Origin: JACDAN01 sp963847235
GTDB taxonomy: Bacteria > Actinomycetota > Thermoleophilia > Gaiellales > Gaiellaceae
Direction of reading: 5' to 3'
DNA: 64,000 nucleotides
NCBI GenBank assembly: GCA_963847235.1
Contig: CAWJYU010000015.1
Location: 1-64,000, forward strand
This document shows, piece after piece, positions 28,669 through 36,833 of this stretch; positions within the stretch are counted from its first letter, which is position 1; each line of letters starts with the position of its first letter. The notes under the pieces are model-generated. The model saw only the letters and a list, made by a program, of their open reading frames with translations, made no database searches and was not told the DNA's origin. The position numbers were made by a program, and so were the translations under genes.

Positions 28669-29785
28669 CCCGGATCCGGCCGATCTCTCCGCGTGTGTAG
28701 GTACCTGCCAATGCGGGCGGAGGATCCCCGACTGACGAGATAATCGACTCGACCTCGCGCGCGGCGAGCGGATTGCCGAACCGCGCGCTCCTTGCGGCAC
28801 AGTCGAAGACCAGAACGGCTTCGGCAGGGCCGGAAAGGTGCCGGAGTGCTTCGTCCACTGCGTCCACGGCGCTGCGAACGATGGCTTCCGGCTTCTGCTC
28901 GCACACATCGACTGCCGCATTCGCCTCGATGCTCGTTGCGCAGACCAGGCCGCCCCCGGGCATTCGACCGCGCACATATCGTGGACGGACATCACCGCGG
29001 AGCTCCGGTTGCGCAAGCGGATGTGCCATCGCGATCGCTTCGAAATCGTCGTCACTCAACGGGACGTCGCCCACACCAATCTTCTCGAGGTAGACGGCTT
29101 CGGCGGGCCGCCCGTCGAGTTGGAGCAAGACGCGGCCGTGCGAACGGGTGACGATCGACGGCGTGCCACGAGGCACACAGCCGTGGGAAATGCCGACACC
29201 GATCGGTTGCTGGCTGGCGATGGCAACAGCGACGACGCTTCCCGACAACGGCCGGCCGTCGGCGAACTGGGCTCTCGTTTCACCGCCGGCGGCTCCTCCC
29301 GCGAGAGGGATGCGCCCACCCGCGATCTCGTAGGCCCCGTCGACGATCTCGGCTTGGTCGCCTGACTCGGAGTCGACGAAGAGCAGGAGCGCGACATGAC
29401 TTTCCTCGCGATCGACCTCGAGCAGTGCTTCCGCGGCTGCAGTGCGCCCGGCGGCGCGCGGGTCGGCGGAACTGGCGGTGCCGATTCCGACCGGAACCGA
29501 GGCGTCGAACGCGACCGCAGAGCAGCCGCTCTCGATGGCACCGCCGGGCGTAATGACGCCCGTCCCGGTCATGCCGGCGACGCGCGCTTCTCCCGCGGCC
29601 GCGTGAGCCTGCATCGCCGTCTCCTGAGGGTCGAGGTCGCCGGTCGGGAAGATCAGGACGAGACCGGGGTCGCGGCCGAGACCTTCGACCGCTTCCTGGA
29701 CGGCGTCGTGCGTCGCGTGGACTCCAGTAGCGGCGCCTGCGCCGGCGAGACAGTCTCGCGTTCGGACGAGGTCGGGCGTTGCCAC
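28610..29785 (-). CDS. FIST-domain sensory protein
   Basis: 391 residues. FIST_N (about 20-215; GLVLIFPTGDLD, GMTGTGVITPGGAIESG, LPLAGGAAGG-like IPLAGGAAGGE) and FIST_C (about 220-385; YLEKIGVGDVPLSDDDFEAIAMAHPLA, AVLVFDCAARSARFG). FIST domains are proposed small-molecule (amino acid) receptors in signal transduction. The GTG at 29785 is preceded by AGGAAGG eight bases upstream and was preferred over the GTG at 29794. Its 3' end overlaps the histidine kinase gene, which may read out ligand binding. Confidence 0.85.
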   Translation of the reverse strand: MATPDLVRTRDCLAGAGAATGVHATHDAVQEAVEGLGRDPGLVLIFPTGDLDPQETAMQAHAAAGEARVAGMTGTGVITPGGAIESGCSAVAFDASVPVGIGTASSADPRAAGRTAAAEALLEVDREESHVALLLFVDSESGDQAEIVDGAYEIAGGRIPLAGGAAGGETRAQFADGRPLSGSVVAVAIASQQPIGVGISHGCVPRGTPSIVTRSHGRVLLQLDGRPAEAVYLEKIGVGDVPLSDDDFEAIAMAHPLAQPELRGDVRPRYVRGRMPGGGLVCATSIEANAAVDVCEQKPEAIVRSAVDAVDEALRHLSGPAEAVLVFDCAARSARFGNPLAAREVESIISSVGDPPPALAGTYTRGEIGRIRGAKGDRNYSLVVVAFGSSG

Positions 29786-29909
29786 AGAAAACACCTTCCT
29801 CTCTTTACGAGGCCCAGCGCAAGTTTCTCCTTTCTCGCCGCGCCACAAACCACTGTTTCTAACTCGGGTTACATTTTCTCGCTGATCGGGGACAGCGCAG
29901 TCAGATCCG

Positions 29910-30828
29910 ATGCAGCTCCGATCAACTCTGCGGCTTGCACTTCTCGCGCTCGTTGTCTTCGCGCTCGCGCGGCCGGCCACGGCCGTCGCCGAGGATGCGC
30001 CGTTCGTCGGCTGGAGCTCGCTCTTGCCCGGGCTCGCGCTTCCTTACGACGTCGACAGCCCGAACGACTGCATCGCCGGCCGGGTTCAGTGCGTCGACAA
30101 GGTCATCCGCCAGATGACCACGCGATTCGAGCCGCTCGCATCGTCGTGTGACCACGACGCGATCTTCGCCTTGACCTACCTGCGCGTGACCGAGGAGTAC
30201 CGACGGACCATCGAAACGCCCACGTTCTTCGACGACACATCCTTCGTGAATCACGAGGACGTCCTCTTCGCGCGCTACTACTTCGCCGCCTACGACGCCT
30301 GGGCGGCGAAAAGGACTGCCTCTGTCCCGCCTGCGTGGCGAGTCGCGTTCGACGCGGCACGAGATCGTGCCGTTTCCGCGAACGGCAATCTGCTCCTCGG
30401 CATCAACGCACACGTCCAGCGCGACCTCCCGTTCGTCCTTTACAGCGTCGGGCTCGTCAAGCCGGACGGCACCAGCCGGAAGCCGGACCACGATCGGGTG
30501 AATCAGATCCTCAACCGCGTGACCGATGACGTCATTGCGGAGGTCGCCCGCCGCTTCGACCCGACCATCGATGACACCAATCTGCCGACGACCCTCGACG
30601 ATCTCGTGCTCTTCCAGAGCCATCGCGAGCTGGCGCGAGACCGCGTGGAGGCACGCAGAGCTGCTCGCGCTGGCGCGGACCCCGGAAGCGCGCGACGCCG
30701 TCGCTCATGAGATCGAGGACTACGCCGAATCGCAGGCGCGCGGGATCCGGATGGCCACGCAATACCTGCCACTCGTGGGCGGGCGCGCGGCGCGCAACGC
30801 CTACTGCGCGACCCACTGGGCGACCTAG
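29910..30828 (+). CDS. DUF5995-family exported protein, one frame break
   Basis: About 305 residues with a signal peptide (LRLALLALVVFALARPATAVAE). DUF5995 hallmarks: CVDKVIRQM, FALTYLRVTEEYRR, VNHEDVLFARYYFAAYDAW and GINAHVQRDLPFVL; these His/Asp/Glu residues could form a metal or phosphodiester-type site, unproven. The frame changes near 30651 (one extra G), after which HAELLALARTPEARDAVAHEIE continues to the end AYCATHWAT. Divergent from FIST. Confidence 0.78.
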
Positions 30829-30847
30829 GCGCCCGCGGCCTCAGCAC

Positions 30848-30897
30848 GTAGCCGGGCGTCAGTTCGCGCGGTATTCGTACGCGCCGATGTCCGGAGC
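30848..30897 (-). repeat. 50-base exact repeat, copy 1 (beta-helix gene 3' remnant)
   Basis: Identical over 50 bases to 33318-33367. On the minus strand it would encode the last residues of a beta-helix protein, APDIGAYEYRAN, plus stop. Upstream of it (30898-31000) there are faint traces of similar coding sequence but no open frame. The rest of the 30829-31085 gap shows nothing else I can support. Confidence 0.7.
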
Positions 30898-31085
30898 ACG
30901 GCCGCGTTGACGTCCGCTCTGGCCGCGACGTGCGAATCAGTGACGCTTAGCGCAGCCCGCGAACCTCGTACGCGGGGACCGGGCGAGCGAACCCTGGCCT
31001 AGTCGCCTGCGGGCGCGGTCTCTACTGTCCCTCGACGGCTGCGAACAGGTCGTGTGGCGCCAGGGTTAGTAGCCTCGCACACGCC

Positions 31086-32246
31086 GTGCACGACGAGGTG
31101 AGCCCGTTTCGAATCGACGTCCCCGATGGTGACCTCGCTGACCTTCGTGCTCGCCTTCGGCGGACGCGGTGGCCGGAGCCTGAGACGGTCGACGACTGGT
31201 CGCAGGGCGTCCCGCTCATGTATCTCCAGGACCTCTGCGCCTACTGGGCGGACGGATACGACTGGCGGGCGACCGAGGCTCGGTTGAATGCCCTCCCGCA
31301 GTTCCGGACGCACATCGACGGACTCCGCATCCATTTCCTGCACGTCCGTTCGCCGCATCCCGAAGCCTTGCCGCTCGTGATCACACATGGCTGGCCCGGC
31401 TCGATCGTCGAGTTCCTCGAGGTCGTCGGGCCGCTTACGGATCCCACCGCGCACGGCGGCGACGCGGCGGACGCTTTCCACCTGGTCTGCCCCTCGCTCC
31501 CGGGCTACGGGTTCAGCGACAAGCCGAACCGCCCGGGCTGGGGCGTCGACCGCATCGCCGCCGCCTGGGCGGCCCTCATGGCCCGGCTTGGCTACGAGCG
31601 CTATGGAGCCCAGGGAAGCGACTGGGGGACGAGCATCAGCGCGAGCGTCGCTCAGCAGGCGCCCGATCATGTCGTCGGAATCCACCTCACGCCTCCCCTC
31701 GCGCCGCCGGATCCCGCCACCTTGGACGACCTCACCGCGCGCGAGCAGGCCGCTCTCGCCTCGCTGGAACACTCGGCGGCGTGGGACTCCGGCTACTCGT
31801 TGGAGCACGCGACGCGGCCGCAGACGATCGGGTACGCGCTCGTCGATTCCCCCGTCGCCCTCTGCGCCTGGATTGTCGAGAAGTTCTGGGCCTGGACCGA
31901 CAACGACGGCCAGCTCGAGAACGTGCTCAGCCGTGACGCGGTGCTCGACAACCTGATGCTCTACTGGCTTCCCGGTACAGGCGCCTCGTCCGCCCGCCTC
32001 TACTGGCAGAGCATGCGGCAGGTGAACGAGTGGATCTCCGGGACCGTCACCGACACGGTGGCGGCGCCGACCGGCTGCTCGATCTTCCCCAAGGAGCTGC
32101 AACGCCCTTCGAGGCGCTGGGCAGAGAAACGTTTCCTCGATATCCGCTACTGGAACGAGCCGGCTCGCGGCGGCCACTTCGCCGCCTTCGAGCAACCCGC
32201 GCTTTTCGTCGACGAGGTACGGGCCTTCTTCCAGCTCGTCCGATGA
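31086..32246 (+). CDS. epoxide hydrolase (EHN family)
   Basis: 386 residues. N-terminal EHN domain (FRIDVPDGDLADLRARLRRTRWP) and alpha/beta hydrolase fold. Oxyanion motif HGWPGS, nucleophile Asp in GSDWGTSI, and the catalytic His in RGGHFAAFEQP; lid region includes FWAWTDNDG. Opens epoxides to diols, as in the microsomal/juvenile-hormone type. GTG start; intact. Neighbour genes do not suggest a substrate. Confidence 0.93.
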   Translation: MHDEVSPFRIDVPDGDLADLRARLRRTRWPEPETVDDWSQGVPLMYLQDLCAYWADGYDWRATEARLNALPQFRTHIDGLRIHFLHVRSPHPEALPLVITHGWPGSIVEFLEVVGPLTDPTAHGGDAADAFHLVCPSLPGYGFSDKPNRPGWGVDRIAAAWAALMARLGYERYGAQGSDWGTSISASVAQQAPDHVVGIHLTPPLAPPDPATLDDLTAREQAALASLEHSAAWDSGYSLEHATRPQTIGYALVDSPVALCAWIVEKFWAWTDNDGQLENVLSRDAVLDNLMLYWLPGTGASSARLYWQSMRQVNEWISGTVTDTVAAPTGCSIFPKELQRPSRRWAEKRFLDIRYWNEPARGGHFAAFEQPALFVDEVRAFFQLVR

Positions 32247-32253
32247 AGACGGG

Positions 32254-33264
32254 TCAGCCGGCGTCCTTGCGCGCCCGGCTCGGCGCGACCCGCGGCGGCT
32301 CGTCCGGCTGCTTGGGGTAGACGGGCGGCCAGGGAGCGTCCATCAGACCGGAGGCGCGGTCGCGCTCGTGAAGCTCGAGCAAGGGCTCGAGCGACTGCGG
32401 CTGGTCGTTCATCCCCTCCCACGGATCGCCCTGGGCCGCAAGCCGCTTGGGGACGCTCTCGACCGTCAACTCGTCGGGGTGAAGCGTGTTGATCTCGTCC
32501 CACGTGAGGGGCGCCGACACCTGGGCGCCGGGCCGGGCACGCACCGACCACGGGCCGAAGACGGTCTTGTGCGGCGCGTTCTGGTTGTAGTCGATGAAGA
32601 CGCGCCGGCCGCGCTCCTCCTTCCACCACGCCGCGGTGATCAGCTCGGGGCGGCGACGCTCGAGCTCGCGGGCGGCGGCGACCGCTGCCGCCCGCACCTG
32701 GTATGAGTCCCAGCGCGGCTCGAGCCGGACGTAGACGTGGAGGCCGCGATTCCCCGTCGTCTTCGGGTAGCCGACGATCCCGAGCTCGTCCAGCAGGCGG
32801 CTCACCTCGACCGCTGCGGCGCGAACGTCATCGAATTCGACTCCAGGCTGCGGATCGAGGTCGAGGCGCAGCTCGTCCGCGACGTCGGGGCGGTCCCAGA
32901 GACACGGCCACAGATGAAAGCCGAGGCAGGCGAGGTTCACCGCCCAGACCACGTGAGCCATGTCGGTGAGGACGAGCGCGCGGGACGTGGTCCCGTTCGG
33001 CGTGGTGACGATCGTCGTCTGGAGCCACCCTGGCGCACTCTCGGGAACGCGCTTCTGGAAGAACGAACTTCCCTCCGCGCCGTGGGGGAAGCGCTGCATC
33101 AGCGTCGGCCGCCCGCCCGCAGCGCGCAGGAGCGGCTCGGCGACGGCCAGGTAGTACTGCACGACGTCGAGCTTCGTCTCCCCCCGCTCCCGGAAGAAGA
33201 CCTTGTCCGGGCTCGTAACCGTCATGCGGCGTCCCGCGACGTCGAGCTGGCGCTCCTCTGCCAC
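32254..33264 (-). CDS. LigD-type polymerase/primase domain protein
   Basis: 336 residues, the NHEJ PolDom (archaeo-eukaryotic primase fold) without ligase or phosphoesterase domains. Motifs: LRLDLDPQPG (catalytic Asp pair), STGNRGLHVYVRL-like TTGNRGLHVYVRL, and IDYNQNAPHKT. Adds or fills nucleotides at double-strand breaks with Ku. Ku and LigD ligase are not in this window; split LigD modules are common in actinomycetes. GTG start; eight bases from the convergent epoxide hydrolase stop. Confidence 0.92.
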   Translation of the reverse strand: MAEERQLDVAGRRMTVTSPDKVFFRERGETKLDVVQYYLAVAEPLLRAAGGRPTLMQRFPHGAEGSSFFQKRVPESAPGWLQTTIVTTPNGTTSRALVLTDMAHVVWAVNLACLGFHLWPCLWDRPDVADELRLDLDPQPGVEFDDVRAAAVEVSRLLDELGIVGYPKTTGNRGLHVYVRLEPRWDSYQVRAAAVAAARELERRRPELITAAWWKEERGRRVFIDYNQNAPHKTVFGPWSVRARPGAQVSAPLTWDEINTLHPDELTVESVPKRLAAQGDPWEGMNDQPQSLEPLLELHERDRASGLMDAPWPPVYPKQPDEPPRVAPSRARKDAG

Positions 33265-33317
33265 CAGGCCCGCACCGTATCCGGAGCAACGGCCTCCGGC
33301 GGGAAAGCGCCTACCGG

Positions 33318-33367
33318 GTAGCCGGGCGTCAGTTCGCGCGGTATTCGTACGCGCCGATGTCCGGAGC
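33318..33367 (-). repeat. 50-base exact repeat, copy 2 (end of beta-helix gene)
   Basis: Covers the stop codon and last twelve codons of the beta-helix gene plus eleven bases beyond. Same orientation as copy 1, 2470 bases away. Confidence 0.75.
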
Positions 33368-34595
33368 CCCGCGTCGGCGGCGCCCGTTCATGTCGTGGGT
33401 CGGAGCGTGGCTTGGGTTTGCCCTGCCGATCAGCAGCCGCGACCGCGTCGTTGGACGGCCTCGCCGATCGAGGTAGACACGGCCCCTCGTGTCTGAACGG
33501 GAGCACCTGTGGCCGCGGACGACGACGTTCGAGACCGATCCACGCGCGCCGAAGCAGACCCGGCCCCACGTCCGCAGCAGGCCGATGATGTTGTTGACGA
33601 TCAGGGGCCGCTCGCGACGTGAGTAGCCCCCGTACCGGTACGCGCGGCTGATGCGCAGCGAGCCCTGCGTAGCCGTCGACTCGCTTGAAGCCCGTCAGGA
33701 TCGTGTTGTTCACGACCTCGACGAACCGCGGCAGGCGACCGGAGCCCTTCACGCCGACGATGAGAGCCATCCGCGACCGATAACCCGGGACCCGGGGATC
33801 GGTCCCGACGAAGACGTTGTTGGCGATCGAGACGTGGTCGACGGGGCCGTGAGGGACAGCTGGCCGCCGCCGTACTTGTAGACGCCGAAGTGGTTGCGCT
33901 CCACCCGCAGCCACGTGCCCGCGAACAGCTGGACGAGATCCTGGTGGCCGCAGCGCACCCGGCCGAGGAGCCGGAAACTGCACGGGAGGGCCCGCTCGAA
34001 GCGGTTCCGCCGGATCGTCAGGTGCGAGCCGAAGCGCCCGTGGATGAAGTCGCACCCGTAGCAGTCGTGAAACCAGTTGTCCTCGACGGTGACGTGCTGC
34101 GTCCGCCGGAAGAGCATGAGGCAGTTCGACCACTCGATCGACCGGTCCCCGCAATGCGTGAACGTGCTGCGGCGGATCGTGACGTGCCGCGAGGCCCACG
34201 CGGTCACCGACGCGGAGAGGCGCGTTCCCTGCGCGGTGACGACGAGATCGTCCAGATCGATGTGCTTGGACTCGTTGACCTCGACGACCGCATGCTGCCT
34301 TCGCGGCGAGATCCTCACCCCGGCCAGCGAAACGTGCTTCGTGCGGTCGAACAGCACCCGCTCGATCCGCACGCCCGGCCTTCCGATGATGCGCAGCGGG
34401 CGATCGGAGCGCGGGCCTACACGAAGCGCGCGGTAGAAGGCCGGGAGCAGCCGAATCGTGCCGCCCGAGTTCGCGAGCCTGGCAACAGCGGCCTGGAGCT
34501 GTTTGTCATTCCGCACACGGAGCGTCTTGCTCGGCCGCAGGCTCGGCCGAAGGCGCCGCCGCCAGCACCACGAGGGTGAGCACTGCGGATGCCAC
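33329..34595 (-). CDS. secreted right-handed beta-helix protein, three frame breaks
   Basis: About 420 residues. Signal peptide VASAVLTLVVLAAAPSAEPAA, then many ~22-residue beta-helix rungs of the form HVTIRRSTFTHC, HVTVEDNWFHDCYG, HLTIRRNRFERAL, HVSIANNVFVGTDPR, and the typical C terminus GAPDIGAYEYRAN. Frame changes near 34545 (+1), 33860 (one base lost) and 33668 (+1); homologous rungs continue across each. Such proteins are usually pectate-lyase-like carbohydrate-binding or degrading enzymes; no catalytic residue can be named. The GTG start at 34595 is tentative. Confidence 0.75.
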
Positions 34596-34649
34596 TGACC
34601 GAGTCGCACTGATCCGGCGTCGCTGGATCGACCGAGTGTAAGACGGAGA

Positions 34650-34690
34650 TGGAGCCAGCTGGATTCGAACCGGCGACCGGGGAGCCGGTT
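34650..34690 (-). other. degenerate tRNA 3' half (T-arm remnant)
   Basis: Minus strand contains a perfect T-loop/B-box GGTTCGAATCC (34661-34671) inside CCGGTCGCCGG...CCAGCTGGCTCCA, the look of a tRNA variable loop, T arm and acceptor end. No matching 5' acceptor (GGAGCCA) or D arm follows, and the T stem has one mismatch, so it is a remnant, perhaps of a tRNA used as an integration site. Confidence 0.35.
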
Positions 34691-34733
34691 CGTGTCGCTG
34701 CCATCCAAACGTCGGCAACGCCTTCTGCCGATC

Positions 34734-36833
34734 TCAGCCGCCGACCGAGACGACGAGGTTTCGGTGCTCGTCCAGCTGCGCCGCCTGGCCGGGCGGGACG
34801 ACCAGCGTCGTGATCGGCGTCCAGACGATCGCGGGGCCCCGAACGGCGTTGCCGGGTCGCAGCCGTTCGAAGTCGTAGCCGGGAACCTCCTGGAGCTCAC
34901 CGGCCTCGTCCACCCAGGCCTCGACGCGCTCGACGAGCGCATCCGACGGGTCTTCGTCGCCGAGCGCCTCGACGTGGAACTCCTGCTTGCTCACGACGCC
35001 GACACCGCGGACGCGGAAGCTGACGAGCTCGATCCCCGCCTCGCGGTAGGCGGACTGCGGCCCGTACTTCTCCTCGTAGAGCCGTTCGAACTGCTCGATC
35101 GTCTGTTCGAGCGAGTCAGCGCTGACGTCGTCGCCGACGAACGGTGAGGTGACGATGTGAACCTGACGGCGGTAGCGCATGTCGACCGCGCGGTGGAGTC
35201 GCATCTGGCCGGGCTCGAACCCCTCGGCCTCGAGTTGCCGCGTGATTCGCGCCTCCAGCTCGGCATACGTGTCCTCGATCGCGCCGAGGTCGAAGGGAGC
35301 GCGGAGCGGGCGGGTGATCTGATCCTCGTGCGCGATGTCGGAGGTGACGAGCCCGAAGGCGCCGTGGACGGAGGCCGAGTAGGGGATCACGATCGTCGAG
35401 ACGCCGAGAGCCGCGCCGTATGCGCCGACGTGCATGCCGGCTGTGCCGCCGAACGAGAAGAGCGCGAAGCGGCGCGGATCGAGCCCGCGCTGCACCGTGG
35501 TCTTGTGCAGAAGGTCGAAGAAGAGGCTGTTCGCGAGCTTGTACATCGCCGCCGCCGCCTCGATCAGCTCGAGGCCCAGCGGCTCGGCGACCTTCTCCTC
35601 GAAGAGGCGTCGCGCCTTCGCGATGTCGAGCTCAGCGCGACCCCCCAGGAAGTACCGGGGGTTGAGGTAGCCGAGGATCGCGTCGATGTCGGTGACCGTC
35701 GGCTCGGAGCCGCCGTGTGCGTAGCAGACGGGGCCGGGGTACGACCCGGCGCTCTTCGGGCCGATGCGAGGAGTACCGGTGCGTTCGTCGACGGAGATGA
35801 TGCTCCCGCCCGCGAGCCCGAGCGAGACGACGTCCATCTTCGGGAGCGCGTAGTGGTAGCGGAGGACGAGCGATTCACGCTGGTACTCGATCAACCCCTC
35901 GCGGACCGTGCCGACCTTGAAGGTGGTGCCTCCCATGTCCGCCGCGATGATGTTTCGCAGGCCGAGCTGCTCCCCGAGGCTCTGCGAGCCGACGAGGCCG
36001 CTCACTGGGCCTGACTCGATCATCCCGACCGGGCGAGTCGCGGCCTCGTCCACCGGCAGCAGCCCACCGTAGGCCTGAGCCACGAGCAGCTGGCCGGAGA
36101 AGCCGTGCTTCGCCAGCTGTGCCCGCAGGTTGTCGAGGTACCCGTGCACGACCGGCCCGAGTCGCGCGTTGAGCGCCGTCGTCGACGTCCGCTCGTACTC
36201 GCCGACGACCGGCGCGATCTCGTGCGAGAGAGTGAGGAAGAGGTGCGGCGCGATCCGCTTCACGACCTCGCCGACCTGGCGCTCGGTGGCCGGGTTGGCG
36301 AACGACCAGAGCGTGCTGACGCCGATCGCGTCCACCTTTTCCGCCACGAGCGCCCGCACGGCCGCGGTGATGTCGTCTTCGTTCGGCGCGGCCTTCACGT
36401 CGCCACTCGAGTCGGTCCGCTCCTTGATCCCGACGATCAGCGCGCGATCGACGATCGGCGGCGGCTTGTCCGTGTCGACGGGATTGCGCTTCTCGTCCTC
36501 GGTCAGCCCCGACCAGCGGCCGTAGCCGCCTCTCATCGCGAAGAGTGTGTCCTCGAAGCCCCGCGTCGTGATCACGCCGGCGCGCGCGAGCGTGCCGTCG
36601 ACCACTGCGTTCTCCGCGACGGTGGAGGAGTGCAGGAAGAGTCGTGTTCGCGCGAGCAGCGCTCCTGCTTCGGTGTCGAGCTGCTGGGCGGCGATCTCGA
36701 GCGAGTCGAGGATCCCCGCGGAGAAGTCCGGGGGCGTCGAAAAGGCCTTGCCCAGCGTGATGTTCCCCTCACCGTCGACGACGACGCAGTCCGTGCACGT
36801 GCCGCCGATGTCGATTCCGACCACGTACTCCAC
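34734..36833 (-). CDS. hyuA: hydantoinase/oxoprolinase A subunit (HyuA)
   Basis: 699 residues of the ATP-dependent N-methylhydantoinase / 5-oxoprolinase / acetone carboxylase beta family. Hydant_A_N nucleotide-binding motif VGIDIGGTCTDCVVVD at the N terminus, HSSTVAENAVVDG, the actin-like ADMGGTTFKVG, FSFGGTAGMH, and a C-terminal domain ending with PTTTLVVPPGQAA-like ITTLVVPPGQAAQLD. Forms a complex with HyuB encoded upstream. GTG start overlaps the hyuB stop by one base. Last gene of the transporter-creatininase-hyu operon. Confidence 0.92.
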   Translation of the reverse strand: MEYVVGIDIGGTCTDCVVVDGEGNITLGKAFSTPPDFSAGILDSLEIAAQQLDTEAGALLARTRLFLHSSTVAENAVVDGTLARAGVITTRGFEDTLFAMRGGYGRWSGLTEDEKRNPVDTDKPPPIVDRALIVGIKERTDSSGDVKAAPNEDDITAAVRALVAEKVDAIGVSTLWSFANPATERQVGEVVKRIAPHLFLTLSHEIAPVVGEYERTSTTALNARLGPVVHGYLDNLRAQLAKHGFSGQLLVAQAYGGLLPVDEAATRPVGMIESGPVSGLVGSQSLGEQLGLRNIIAADMGGTTFKVGTVREGLIEYQRESLVLRYHYALPKMDVVSLGLAGGSIISVDERTGTPRIGPKSAGSYPGPVCYAHGGSEPTVTDIDAILGYLNPRYFLGGRAELDIAKARRLFEEKVAEPLGLELIEAAAAMYKLANSLFFDLLHKTTVQRGLDPRRFALFSFGGTAGMHVGAYGAALGVSTIVIPYSASVHGAFGLVTSDIAHEDQITRPLRAPFDLGAIEDTYAELEARITRQLEAEGFEPGQMRLHRAVDMRYRRQVHIVTSPFVGDDVSADSLEQTIEQFERLYEEKYGPQSAYREAGIELVSFRVRGVGVVSKQEFHVEALGDEDPSDALVERVEAWVDEAGELQEVPGYDFERLRPGNAVRGPAIVWTPITTLVVPPGQAAQLDEHRNLVVSVGG

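Noticed and set aside
34650..34690. Intact tRNA gene
   Set aside because: No 5' acceptor strand or D arm matches the T-arm half, and the T stem has a mismatch.
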